A DNA stretch of 64,000 bases, taken from Streptomyces sp. DSM 110735 (GTDB lineage Bacteria; Actinomycetota; Actinomycetes; Streptomycetales; Streptomycetaceae). The DNA is taken from assembly GCF_016482685.1 (NCBI RefSeq), contig NZ_JACYHF010000022.1:1-64000 (forward strand), in the 5' to 3' direction. A program made the position numbers and the translations under genes. A model generated the notes under the pieces. The model did not search any database, had not been told where the DNA came from, and saw only the letters and a program-made list of their open reading frames with translations. Shown here in pieces: positions 24,591-34,977 of the stretch (its first letter is position 1; every line of letters starts with the position of its first letter).

Positions 24591-26183
24591 TCAGACCGGC
24601 TCGGCGAGGGCCAGAGCCGCCTCCGGGCTGTCCTCGGCCGCCTTCGGGCCACCGCCGCCGCGCAGCGGGACCTCCTTGACGAACAGGGACGCGACCAGGA
24701 CCACGACCGCGACCACGGCGCCGAGCAGGAAGGCGGAGTGGATACCGGCGGAGACCGCGTGCTTGTACGCGTCCTGCAGCGGGACCGGAAGCAGGCGCAG
24801 GTGCGCCGCGTCGAGCTGCGCGGACTTCTCGGTGACCTTGCGGGCCATGGCGCCGCCGCGCTCGGCCATGGTGTCGTTCACCCGGTTGTTGAACAGCGCG
24901 CCCATGACCGCCACGCCGAACGAGGAACCGAGGGTGCGGAACAGGGTGGCGGAGGACGAGGCGACGCCCATGTCCTTCATCTCCACGCTGTTCTGCGCGA
25001 CCAGCATGGTGATCTGCATCAGGCAGCCCATGCCCGCGCCGACCACGGCCATGTAGATGCCGGAGGTGACCCGGGTGGTGTCGACGCCCATGGTCGACAT
25101 CAGGTAGAGACCGACGATCATCAGCGCGCCGCCCACGATCGGGAACGCCTTGTAGCGACCGCTGCCCGTGGTGACCCGGCCCGCGACCATGGAGGTCACG
25201 AGCATCGCGCCCAGCATCGGCAGGAGCAGCAGACCGGAGTTGGTGGCGGACGCGCCCTGCACGGACTGCTGGTACAGCGGCAGGAAGAGCGTGGCGCCGA
25301 ACATCACGAAACCGGTGATGAAGCCGATGAGGGCCATCAGGGTGAAGTTGCGGCTCTTGAAGATGTGCAGCGGCAGCACCGGCTCGGCGGCCCTGGTCTG
25401 CCAGAACACGAATCCGACCAGCGAGACCACGCCGAGCGCGATCAGCTCCATGATGCGCGCGGAGGACCACGCGTACTGCGTGCCGCCCCAGGTGGTGACG
25501 AGCACGATGGAGGTGATGCCGACGGTCAGGAGCACGACACCGAGGTAGTCGATGCCCGCCTTGGCCCGCTTCTTCGGCAGGTGCAGCACGGCGGTGACCA
25601 GCGCGAGCGCGACCGCGCCGAGCGGCAGGTTGATGTAGAAGGTCCAGCGCCATCCCCAGTTGTCGGTGATGGTGCCGCCGACCAGCGGACCGCCGATCAT
25701 GGCGAGCGCCATGACACCGGCCATCATGCCCTGGTACTTGCCGCGCTCACGCGGCGGAATCAGGTCACCGATGATCGCCATGACGCCGACCATCAGACCA
25801 CCGGCGCCGAGACCCTGGATGGCACGGAAGCCGATGAGCTGTCCCATGTCCTGGGCCATGCCGCTCAGCGCCGAACCGATCAGGAAGATCACGATCGAGG
25901 TGAGGAAGGCGCCCTTGCGCCCGAACATGTCGCCGACCTTGCCCCAGACGGGGGTGGAGGCCGCGGTCGCGAGCGTGTAGCCCGTGACCACCCAGGACAG
26001 GTGCTCCAGACCACCGAGGTCGCCGACGATGGTCGGCATCGCGGTGCCCACGATCATGTTGTCCAGCATCGCGAGCATCATCGCGATCATGAGCGCCATC
26101 AGAACGACGCGTACGCTCCGTGGCTGCTTCCCCGACTCCGCGGGTTTCCCCTGGTCCGCGGGGACCGTCTGTGTGTCCGCCAT
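24591..26183 (-). CDS. MFS drug exporter, EmrB/QacA (DHA2) family
   Basis: A 530-aa transporter with about 14 hydrophobic segments. Motifs: LDNMIVGTAMPTIVGDLGG in TM1, the loop 2-3 motif GKVGDMFGRKG, LIGFRAIQGLGAGGLM, and the antiporter motif C region GGPLVGGTITDNWGWRW. Members export lipophilic drugs or antibiotics with protons. ATG 26183 is taken as start; GTG 26192 is in frame and possible. The gene is divergent from a TetR gene across a gap with a large inverted repeat, the usual repressor/exporter arrangement. Confidence 0.93.
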   Translation of the reverse strand: MADTQTVPADQGKPAESGKQPRSVRVVLMALMIAMMLAMLDNMIVGTAMPTIVGDLGGLEHLSWVVTGYTLATAASTPVWGKVGDMFGRKGAFLTSIVIFLIGSALSGMAQDMGQLIGFRAIQGLGAGGLMVGVMAIIGDLIPPRERGKYQGMMAGVMALAMIGGPLVGGTITDNWGWRWTFYINLPLGAVALALVTAVLHLPKKRAKAGIDYLGVVLLTVGITSIVLVTTWGGTQYAWSSARIMELIALGVVSLVGFVFWQTRAAEPVLPLHIFKSRNFTLMALIGFITGFVMFGATLFLPLYQQSVQGASATNSGLLLLPMLGAMLVTSMVAGRVTTGSGRYKAFPIVGGALMIVGLYLMSTMGVDTTRVTSGIYMAVVGAGMGCLMQITMLVAQNSVEMKDMGVASSSATLFRTLGSSFGVAVMGALFNNRVNDTMAERGGAMARKVTEKSAQLDAAHLRLLPVPLQDAYKHAVSAGIHSAFLLGAVVAVVVLVASLFVKEVPLRGGGGPKAAEDSPEAALALAEPV

Positions 26184-26207
26184 CTCTCCCACTCCCTTGC
26201 GACAGGT

Positions 26208-26276
26208 ACTTACTTGCCGCCCGGCTAGTTCACTACACTGAAGGTAGCCAGTTTACTAGCCGGGCGTCAAGTAAGT
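26208..26276. promoter_or_regulatory. 22-bp inverted repeat, candidate TetR operators
   Basis: Arms at 26208-26229 (beginning ACTTACTTGCC) and 26255-26276 (ending CAAGTAAGT) match as reverse complements at 21 of 22 positions, with a 25-bp spacer. They fill the intergenic region between the divergent MFS and TetR genes. AT content is unusually high for this genome. The TetR protein probably binds here and controls both genes. Confidence 0.7.
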
Positions 26277-26302
26277 TTCCCGGGAGCGCGAGGAGTACGA
26301 GG

Positions 26303-26902
26303 ATGGGTGGCACGATGGACGGCACCAAGCAGCAGCGCCGCGGCAACACCCGCCAGCGCATCCAGGACGTGGCGCTCGAGCTCTTCGCGGAGCAGGGCTA
26401 CGAGAAGACGTCTCTGCGCGAGATCGCGGAACGCCTCGACGTGACCAAAGCGGCCCTGTACTACCACTTCAAGACCAAGGAAGAGATCATCGTCAGCCTC
26501 TTCCGGGATCTGACGCAGCCGATCGAGGACCTGATCGAGTGGGGACAGGGGCAGCCGCACACCCTGGAGACCAAGCAGGAGATCGTCCGGCGCTACAGCG
26601 AGGCGCTGGCCGGAGCGGAGCCGCTCTTCCGGTTCATGCAGGAGAACCAGGCGACGGTACGGGAGCTGCGCATCGGCGAGACCTTCAAGGACCGGATGCG
26701 CGGCCTCAGGGACATCATCATCGACCCCGAGGCCCAGCTCACCGACCAGGTCCGCTGCATCAGCGCGCTGTTCACGCTGCACGCGGGGATGTTCGTGATG
26801 CAGGACCTGGAGGGCGACGCCGAGAAGAAGCGCCAGGCCGTTCTCGAGGTCGCCATCGACATGGTGACGCAGGCGCACGAGAGCACCCGCGACGGGAAGT
26901 GA
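26303..26902 (+). CDS. TetR-family repressor of the adjacent exporter
   Basis: A 199-aa regulator with the TetR HTH (about 15-60: RQRIQDVALELFAEQGYEKT, then LREIAERLDVTKAALYYHFK) and a C-terminal ligand domain. The position divergent to an EmrB/QacA exporter, with an inverted repeat between, points to derepression of the pump by its substrates. The ATG at 26303 follows GAGGA; the longer frame from 26120 would run into the operator and the MFS gene. It converges on the M23 peptidase gene, with a hairpin between. Confidence 0.92.
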   Translation: MGGTMDGTKQQRRGNTRQRIQDVALELFAEQGYEKTSLREIAERLDVTKAALYYHFKTKEEIIVSLFRDLTQPIEDLIEWGQGQPHTLETKQEIVRRYSEALAGAEPLFRFMQENQATVRELRIGETFKDRMRGLRDIIIDPEAQLTDQVRCISALFTLHAGMFVMQDLEGDAEKKRQAVLEVAIDMVTQAHESTRDGK

Positions 26903-26905
26903 GAC

Positions 26906-26929
26906 CGGCGCCCTGGCATCAGGGCGCCG
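26906..26929. terminator. Bidirectional terminator between TetR and M23 genes
   Basis: A perfect 9-bp stem (26906-26914 with 26921-26929) and a 6-nt loop separate the two convergent genes. Confidence 0.7.
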
Positions 26930-26966
26930 TCACCGGCACGTCCCGGTCCGGGACGCGGGTGGTGGC

Positions 26967-27515
26967 TCAGACGTGGACGCCGTGAGCGCGCAGGAAGACG
27001 ACCGGGTTGACGGCGGAGCCGTAGTTCGGCGTCGTACGGATCTCGAAGTGCAGGTGCGGGCCGGTGGAGTTGCCGGTGCTGCCCGAGAGGGCTATGTGCT
27101 GGCCGGTCTTGACGACCTGGCCGACGCGCACGTCGATGCGGGACAGGTGGGCGTACTGCGAGTACAGGCCGTTGCCGTGCTTGATGACGACGGCGTTGCC
27201 GTAGGCGGGACCGTCACCGGCACCGTTCGGGCCGGCCTTGACGACCGTGCCGCCGTGCGCCGCGAGGACGTTGGTGCCGGTGGGCACCGCGAAGTCCTGA
27301 CCGCTGTGCTTGTGGGCCCAGTGGCTGCCGGCCTGGGCGAACCCGGCCGAGAGCGTGTAGTGCTGCACCGGGTCGACCCAGGAGGTCGCGGGGGCGGTCG
27401 CGGCGCTCGCGACCCCGCCACCCAGCACGGCCGCGGCGCCGACTCCGGCGGCCGTGACGGCCACGCGGCTGCGGAGGGACATGCGGGCGGAACGAGACGT
27501 GGAACGCTTGAACAT
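26967..27515 (-). CDS. Secreted M23 (LytM/Gly-Gly type) peptidase
   Basis: A 182-aa protein with a signal peptide (cleavage likely after VASA near residue 38) and a single M23 domain. Zinc ligands are visible: H in HKHSGQDFAVPTG, D in the same motif, and the HLH of STGPHLHFEIRT. These enzymes cut peptide bridges of peptidoglycan. The domain alone has no extra wall-binding module. The 475-nt upstream gap is shared with the divergent HAD phosphatase and holds an inverted repeat. Confidence 0.92.
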   Translation of the reverse strand: MFKRSTSRSARMSLRSRVAVTAAGVGAAAVLGGGVASAATAPATSWVDPVQHYTLSAGFAQAGSHWAHKHSGQDFAVPTGTNVLAAHGGTVVKAGPNGAGDGPAYGNAVVIKHGNGLYSQYAHLSRIDVRVGQVVKTGQHIALSGSTGNSTGPHLHFEIRTTPNYGSAVNPVVFLRAHGVHV

Positions 27516-27990
27516 CTATACCTCGTGAACTCGGGGGACAGAGAGCCACCCGGCACACGGATGTTTCACCGGTTCGCCGGGCGGGACCCCCCATTGGTAA
27601 CCCGGCATTCCATTCGCACTCAAACCCCCCTCACTACGGCAGGGGATAGTAGAACCTGTCAAAAACGCCCATCTCTTGACAGAACCCTCCACCACGGACG
27701 CCGACCGCGCCGACGTCGGGATATCACCCTGAGTTCCGGGACGAATGTCCTATTTTGATGGGATTAACTTTCCCACTATCCGGTGTAGTAACGGACATTT
27801 CGCCTGTGCCCCATGTCACCGGCGGCGGTATTCGCCAAAGCCTTCAATGTGACCCGCGCCTCTGGTCACCTACCCCCCGGTAACCCTACGGTTCCCCTCG
27901 CGCCACCCACTTCGCAGAGCATGTCCCTGACATTTCCGGTCTCCGGGACCCGCCCCTGCCCCGTACGGACGCGAGAGGAACCCCCCACCG
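27516..27990. promoter_or_regulatory. 475-nt divergent intergenic region with TTGACAG inverted repeat
   Basis: No gene is supportable here. The arms CTGTCAA (27656-27662) and TTGACAG (27676-27682) form an inverted repeat with 13 nt between, so TTGACA -35-like boxes face outward or inward on each strand. Several runs of relatively AT-rich sequence (27720-27800) follow. I looked for a c-di-AMP (ydaO) riboswitch before the M23 gene, as seen with other Streptomyces wall hydrolases, and did not find its conserved core. Confidence 0.45.
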
Positions 27991-28602
27991 ATGACCAGAC
28001 GCCCCTTAGCCCGCCGGACCGCCACCGCCGCCGTCTGCCTGGCCGCGCTCACCGCCCTGGCCGCCCCCGCCCAGGCCGCCGAGGCGGCTCCCGAGACGAC
28101 TGCCGCCGCCGTCGACTACGCCACCTGGCAGCGCGACTGTGCAGCCGTCATGGACCAGGCGCTGCCCTACGTCCAGAGCCGCGTCTCCGCCGCCTCCGCG
28201 GGCGAGCGCCCGGCGATCGTCTTCGACATCGACAACACCACGCTGGAGACCGACTTCGGCTTCAGCTACCCGCAGCCCGCCAACAAGCCCGTCCTGAACG
28301 TCGCCCGCTACGCCCAGGACCACGACGTCGCCCTCTTCTTCGTCACCGCCCGCCCCGGCCTGCTGTACCTGCCCACCCAGTACAACCTCGCCCACGACGG
28401 CTACGACGTCACCGGGCTGCGCGTGCGCGGTCTCACCGACCTCTTCAAGGACGTCGCCGCCTACAAGACCGCCCAGCGCGCCGACATCGAGGCCCACGGC
28501 TACACGATCATCGCCAACATCGGCAACAGCCCCTCCGACCTCACGGGCGGCCACGCCGAAAAGACGTTCAAGCTGCCGGACTACGACGGCCAGCTCTCGT
28601 AG
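27991..28602 (+). CDS. Secreted HAD-superfamily acid phosphatase (class III-B type)
   Basis: A 203-aa protein with a signal peptide (cleavage likely after AQA near residue 29) and a HAD domain: nucleophile motif FDIDNTTLETDF, motif II Thr in FFVTARPG, a Lys in AYKTAQRADI and the acidic motif NIGNSPSDLTGGHAEKTFKL. It resembles plant acid phosphatases and bacterial lipoprotein e(P4)-type phosphatases. It probably dephosphorylates nucleotides or other phosphoesters outside the cell. It ends at a strong hairpin shared with clpC. Confidence 0.88.
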   Translation: MTRRPLARRTATAAVCLAALTALAAPAQAAEAAPETTAAAVDYATWQRDCAAVMDQALPYVQSRVSAASAGERPAIVFDIDNTTLETDFGFSYPQPANKPVLNVARYAQDHDVALFFVTARPGLLYLPTQYNLAHDGYDVTGLRVRGLTDLFKDVAAYKTAQRADIEAHGYTIIANIGNSPSDLTGGHAEKTFKLPDYDGQLS

Positions 28603-28640
28603 AAAGCCGCCTGTCGGCCGTCGGAAGCCCCCGCGCACGC

Positions 28641-28674
28641 GAAAGGGCCGGTGCTCGAAAGCACCGGCCCTTTC
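28641..28674. terminator. Bidirectional terminator between HAD phosphatase and clpC
   Basis: A perfect 15-bp stem (28641-28655 with 28660-28674), CGAA loop, and A/T-rich ends between convergent genes. Confidence 0.9.
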
Positions 28675-28702
28675 GGGGTTTCTCAGGCGAGCCCCCGGAG
28701 GG

Positions 28703-31231
<2,529 letters not shown>

Positions 31232-31431
31232 CGTTAATCGCTCCTCAGAGCGGTCAGGCAGTGGGGGGAACTTCCCCTCCCTGTCCTTCCGCAGCTTAGT
31301 CCCGCAAGCGGGGACCGCTCATTCCAACTGCCGACACCGTCGATGGCCTCCTGACCCCTGACGCCGACATCTGCTCCAACCCGATGGTGCGAGACGATGT
31401 TCCCGCAGGCCAGGCAGTTACCCCAGTCGCC

Positions 31432-31449
31432 AGTACGCCGATGGCGAAC
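31432..31449. promoter_or_regulatory. ClgR-type operator upstream of clpC
   Basis: The sequence AGTACGCCGATGGCGAAC matches every position of the ClgR consensus I recall from Corynebacterium (WNNWCGCYNANRGCGWWS); its complement also reads GTTCGC-N5-GCG, the form reported in Streptomyces. ClgR activates clpP, clpC and lon genes. The site lies in the 430-nt gap between clpC and the divergent hypothetical gene. Confidence 0.65.
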
Positions 31450-31661
31450 GTGAGACGCCCCGTTCTGCGTGTCGCCCCCTCCCACTAGGCATGTCTTACC
31501 CGCGGGGACCGACAGTCCATGCCGAGCGCCCCCCATCCCTCCGCTATGGGCGAACAACCTTGTGCCACCGTGCGCTCCCGCGCACTCCCCTTCGGTGGGC
31601 GCTCCGGGATCACCCGACTGCCCAGCGTAACCACCGGGCGGGGGGTGAGGTTGCTCCGGAC

Positions 31662-32360
31662 ATGTCCTCGCCGCTTCCGACATCCGCGATTCCCGGACCC
31701 CGGCGTCCGCCCTCCGGACCCGCCCGCGATCCCGCCTCCGCTCCTGCCTCCGGTCCCGTCTCCGGGACGGGTGCGGCGGCTGCCGTGGCCCGGCGGTGGT
31801 ACGAGGGGGTGCTGGGGTGGCCGACGGCTCCCGGGGAGCCGCTGCGGCTGGTGACGGGGGTGCGGTTCGACGCGCTGGACGTGCCGGTCGAGGCGGGCGC
31901 GGCGGCGCTGCGGCATCTGGGTCCCGGTTCACCGGTGGCCCGGTGCGGCGGACGGATGCTGCTCCTGGTGGCCGCGGGCTCGGCGGAGGAGCTGCCGGGG
32001 CTGCTGGAGTGGCTGGAGTGGGCGCCGCTGCCGCTGGATCTGCGGGCGCTGGGCGCGGGCGCCCTCATGGCGGCGCCCGTACCGCCCGCGCCTCACGTGC
32101 CGCCCGGACGCGCCCGTGACGGGGCGCGGCAGCCGCCTGGCGCGGCGCGGGGGACCGCCGTATGGCTGCGGCCCCCCGGGCCGGACCACGGGGTCGAGGC
32201 CGCGCTGCCGGCGCTGCCGGCCGTGGGGGGCGCCGGGGGTGCCCCCGATCTCGTACGGCTCGTGGGCACGGTCGCGGCGGAGTGCCACCGCGTCCGGCTG
32301 CGGCGCGCGGGCGCCGGGTCGGACGGCCGCGCGCGGGCCCGGTCGGCGGGCCCTCGGTAG
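31662..32360 (+). CDS. Hypothetical protein, weakly primase/polymerase-like
   Basis: A 232-aa protein starting at ATG 31662, conserved between clpC and lsr2 in Streptomyces as far as I recall. The segment ARRWYEGVLGWPTAPGEP followed by a VRFDALDVP-type strand recalls the N-terminal prim-pol fold of bifunctional primase/polymerases, but the protein is short and I see no complete catalytic triad. The C-terminus is Ala/Pro/Arg-rich. Its stop lies 5 nt from the lsr2 stop (convergent). The longer frame from 31491 is not used because it would cover the clpC promoter region. Confidence 0.6.
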   Translation: MSSPLPTSAIPGPRRPPSGPARDPASAPASGPVSGTGAAAAVARRWYEGVLGWPTAPGEPLRLVTGVRFDALDVPVEAGAAALRHLGPGSPVARCGGRMLLLVAAGSAEELPGLLEWLEWAPLPLDLRALGAGALMAAPVPPAPHVPPGRARDGARQPPGAARGTAVWLRPPGPDHGVEAALPALPAVGGAGGAPDLVRLVGTVAAECHRVRLRRAGAGSDGRARARSAGPR

Positions 32361-32365
32361 GCGGA

Positions 32366-32701
32366 TCAGCCGTTGGCCTTCTCGTACGCCTCGCGGATGG
32401 AGGCGGGGACGCGGCCGCGGTCGTTCACGTCGTAGCCGTTCTCCTTGGCCCAGGCGCGGATCGCCGCGGTGTCCTGGTTGCCACCGGAAGAGGCGCGGGA
32501 CTTTCCGCGACCGGCGGAGGAACGGCCACCGGTACGACGGCCACCCTGGACATACGGACCGAGAAGGTCGCGCAGCTTGTCCGCATTGGCGGTCGTCAGA
32601 TCGATCTCGTAAGTCTTGCCGTCCAGCGCGAACGTCACCGTCTCGTCCGCCTCGCCGCCGTCGAGGTCGTCGACAAGAAGGACCTGAACCTTCTGTGCCA
32701 C
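32366..32701 (-). CDS. lsr2: Nucleoid-associated protein Lsr2
   Basis: Lsr2 is the actinobacterial H-NS analogue that silences AT-rich DNA. The 111-aa product has the oligomerisation domain (MAQKVQVLLVDDLDGG, VTFALDGKTYEIDLT), a Gly/Arg/Ser linker and the C-terminal DNA-binding domain with the AT-hook-like RGR in NDRGRVPASIREAYEKANG. The GTG at 32701 is preferred over ATG 32716 because the AAAGGA Shine-Dalgarno lies between them. A TATAAC -10-like box (minus strand, 32772-32767) sits in the upstream gap, which is unusually AT-rich. Confidence 0.96.
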   Translation of the reverse strand: MAQKVQVLLVDDLDGGEADETVTFALDGKTYEIDLTTANADKLRDLLGPYVQGGRRTGGRSSAGRGKSRASSGGNQDTAAIRAWAKENGYDVNDRGRVPASIREAYEKANG

Positions 32702-32904
32702 GGGATTTCCTTTCATCGATAACGTGAGTGCGGGGGGGTGCGCGGCGCCGCCGTTTAGCCGCCCCTGTTATATGCAGTGCTGCAGTACGCCGGAAAGCAA
32801 ACCGCTTTTGCCGGAAAAACACAAACCCTCGGGGAGAGGGACAGGGAGGCGGGCCCGACCGGAAACGTGCGCGTTTCGGACATAGGGAACCGGGGCAATG
32901 GCGA

Positions 32905-33456
32905 TCACAGATGCAGAAGCATCCGGCTGTTGCCCAAGGTGTTCGGTTTCACTCGTTCGAGACCGAGGAACTCGGCGACACCCTCGTCATAGGAGCGCAT
33001 CAGCTCCGCGTACACATCGGTGTCGACGGGAGTCTCGCCGATCTCGGTGAAGCCGTGCTTGGTGAAGAAGTCGACTTCGAAGGTCAGACAGAAAACGCGG
33101 CGAACACCGAGCCGGCGTGCGGTCTGGAGCAACTTCTCCAGCACCAGGTGGCCCACCCCCGAGCCCTTGAGACCGGGCTGTACGGCGAGAGTGCGGACTT
33201 CCGCGAGGTCTTCCCACATGACGTGCAGGGCGCCGCAGCCGACCACCTCGGCGTTGTCGTCGCGTTCCGCGACCCAGAACTCCTGGATGTCCTCGTAAAG
33301 CGTGACCGTGGCTTTGTCGAGCAGGATGTGCTCGTGCGTGTAGAGGTCGAGGAGTCGGCGTACGGCGGGAACATCGCTGGTCCGGGCGCGGCGGACGGTG
33401 ACCGCTTTCCCGCGGCCGGTGGCTTTCCCGGGTACTTCGGGGCGCTCTGCTGACAT
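32905..33456 (-). CDS. argA: Amino-acid N-acetyltransferase (short N-acetylglutamate synthase)
   Basis: A 183-aa GNAT protein that should acetylate glutamate with acetyl-CoA, the first step of arginine synthesis. It matches the short actinobacterial NAGS type (as in mycobacterial Rv2747): YEDIQEFWVAERDDN, the acetyl-CoA loop VQPGLKGSGVGHLVLEKLL, and VFCLTFEVDFFTKHGFTEI. There is no amino-acid-kinase domain as in E. coli ArgA. It stands away from any arg operon. The gene lies 8 nt past the stop of the upstream BlaI-type gene and probably shares its transcript. Confidence 0.88.
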   Translation of the reverse strand: MSAERPEVPGKATGRGKAVTVRRARTSDVPAVRRLLDLYTHEHILLDKATVTLYEDIQEFWVAERDDNAEVVGCGALHVMWEDLAEVRTLAVQPGLKGSGVGHLVLEKLLQTARRLGVRRVFCLTFEVDFFTKHGFTEIGETPVDTDVYAELMRSYDEGVAEFLGLERVKPNTLGNSRMLLHL

Positions 33457-33465
33457 GAGCGGACG

Positions 33466-33897
33466 CTATCGCCCGTCGGTGTCCTCCGCCGAACCGGGGT
33501 TCTCCTCTCGGGAGGGTTCCCTGGGTTCGCGTGTTTCCGGTCCCTGGACGATACGGATGGCGTCACTGAGTGCCTGGCGTTGTTCCTCGCTCATCATGCC
33601 GAAGAAGGCGACGAGAGCGGCGGCGGGGTTGTCGCTCTGGGTCCAGGCGTCGTTCATGAGCGCGGCGGCGTAGGCGGCTCGGGTGGAGACGGCCTCGTAT
33701 CGATAGGCGCGGCCTTCCGCCTCGCGGCGTACCCAGCCCTTCTGATGGAGATTGTCCAAAACGGTCATGACCGTGGTGTACGCGATGGTGCGTTCCCGCT
33801 GGAGGTCTTCCAGGACTTCTCGAACGGTCACCGGGCGGTTCCACTTCCACACCCGCGTCATGACTGCGTCTTCGAGTTCTCCCAATGGGCGAGGCAC
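33466..33897 (-). CDS. BlaI/MecI-type transcriptional repressor
   Basis: A 143-aa winged-helix repressor: LGELEDAVMTRVWKWNRPVT, VREVLEDLQRERTIAYTTVM, TVLDNLHQKGWVRREAEGRA. In this family an M56 sensor peptidase normally inactivates the repressor by cleavage; no such gene is next door. The GTG at 33897 is the likely start; a TTG at 33927 would extend it by 10 residues. No good Shine-Dalgarno precedes either, so the transcript may be leaderless. The acidic C-terminal tail (REPREPSREENPGSAEDT) is extra. Confidence 0.85.
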   Translation of the reverse strand: MPRPLGELEDAVMTRVWKWNRPVTVREVLEDLQRERTIAYTTVMTVLDNLHQKGWVRREAEGRAYRYEAVSTRAAYAAALMNDAWTQSDNPAAALVAFFGMMSEEQRQALSDAIRIVQGPETREPREPSREENPGSAEDTDGR

Positions 33898-34020
33898 GCT
33901 TAGAACAATAGTGGGAGATCCCGCCAATGGCGTGCGGGACGTGCGCTTAGGTGCGAAACGGGACCAAAAGGGGCGGGAATGCCTCCGGCGGGGGGGGGCG
34001 GGGGTGTACGGCGGGGGGTG

Positions 34021-34748
34021 CTTGGGGGGGTGCCTGCGGTGCGGGGCGGGGTGCCTGCGGCGCGGGGTGCCTGCGGCGCCGAGGCAGGGGCTGGGGGCGG
34101 GCGTGGGGGCTCAGGCGTCCGTGGTGGCCTGGCGGGCGCTCTCCGCGCGGGCGGCGTCGCGTCCATAGCGGCATCTTCCTGCCTCTGACGATGCGGATGC
34201 CTGCGGCGTTGAGGCGCGGCGGTAGCCGCCGGGGCTCAGCATCCGCGGCGGCACGGCGGGTGCCCTCGGCGCGGGCGGCGCCGCCGTCCATGGCGGCGTC
34301 CTCCTGCCCCTGGCGGCGCGGATGCCCACGGCGACGAAGCAGGGGCGGGCGGACGCAACGGGGCAAGCGTTCGTGGTGGCCCGGACGGGTGCCCTCCGCG
34401 CGGGCGGCGTCGCGTCCATGGCGGCGTCCTCCTGCCCCTGGCGGCGCGGACGCCTGCGGCGACGAAGCAGGGGCGGGCGGACGCAGCGGCTCAGCCCTCC
34501 GTGGTGGCCCGGGCGGGTGCTCTCCGCGCGGGCGGCGTCGCGTCCATGGCGGCATCTTCCTGTCTCTGGCGGCGCGGGTAGCCACAGCGACGAAGCAGGG
34601 GCGCGGGTGGACGGCGACGGGTCAAGCGTCTGCGGTGGCCCGGGCGGGCGCCCTCCGCGCGGGCGGTGTCGCGTCCATGGCCGCGTCTTTGTTGCCCTTG
34701 GCGGCGAGGCCGCTGCGGCTTCTAGGCGCGGCGGGTGGAAATGGGGGC
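34021..34748. repeat. Tandem array of about 128-bp units derived from the 57-aa gene
   Basis: Five imperfect copies, starting near 34111, 34236, 34363, 34491 and 34622, lie head-to-tail before the sixth, parental copy at 34749. Period 125-131 nt. Each copy carries the equivalent of the 3' end of the small membrane-protein gene (marker GCGTCCATGGCGGCGTC on the plus strand) plus about 45 nt of its 3' flank. The period is not a multiple of 3 and copies have lost the reading frame. The distal edge (about 34030-34085) has a smaller 16-nt repeat, TGCCTGCGGCGCGGGG. No other gene is supportable in 33928-34748. Confidence 0.8.
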
Positions 34749-34922
34749 TCAGGCGTCCGGGGTGGGCTGGTGGGTGCTTTCCGCTCGGGCCAGTGCCGCG
34801 TCCACGGCGGCGTCTTCCTTGCTCTTGGCGGCGCCGCCCTGGGTCTTCACGATCACCCGGACCACACCGATGAACAACGCGGCCATGACGACCGGGGGAA
34901 CGAGCGCGGAGACGTATTCCAT
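34749..34922 (-). CDS. Small membrane protein (57 aa)
   Basis: The frame encodes MEYVSALVPPVVMAALFIGV then VRVIVKTQGG and a polar tail ending in STHQPTPDA. One TM helix (about 6-26) and a charged, Ala-rich cytosolic-type tail are visible. Similar tiny proteins occur at this place in other Streptomyces as I remember. Function unknown. The 3' half of this gene is the source of the 128-bp tandem array that follows it. The gene is below usual length cut-offs but the hydropathy and codon pattern support it. Confidence 0.72.
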   Translation of the reverse strand: MEYVSALVPPVVMAALFIGVVRVIVKTQGGAAKSKEDAAVDAALARAESTHQPTPDA

Positions 34923-34977
34923 GCGACCAGAGTAGCCAGCGAAGGTGGGGCGTATGGGGCGGGGTGCCCGGATGGCG

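Noticed and set aside
24345..26228. 627-aa plus-strand frame over the MFS gene
   Set aside because: Antisense shadow; His/Asp/Gly-rich low-complexity translation.
27516..27800. c-di-AMP (ydaO-type) riboswitch before the M23 peptidase
   Set aside because: Some local GGGTTACC/GGTGAAAC similarity, but the conserved core could not be found; left as unannotated leader.
31491..31661. Longer N-terminus of the primase-like hypothetical
   Set aside because: It would cover the clpC regulatory region and has no conserved features; ATG 31662 fits better.
34021..34748. CRISPR-like array
   Set aside because: Units are about 128 bp, degenerate and contiguous, without unique spacers or cas genes.
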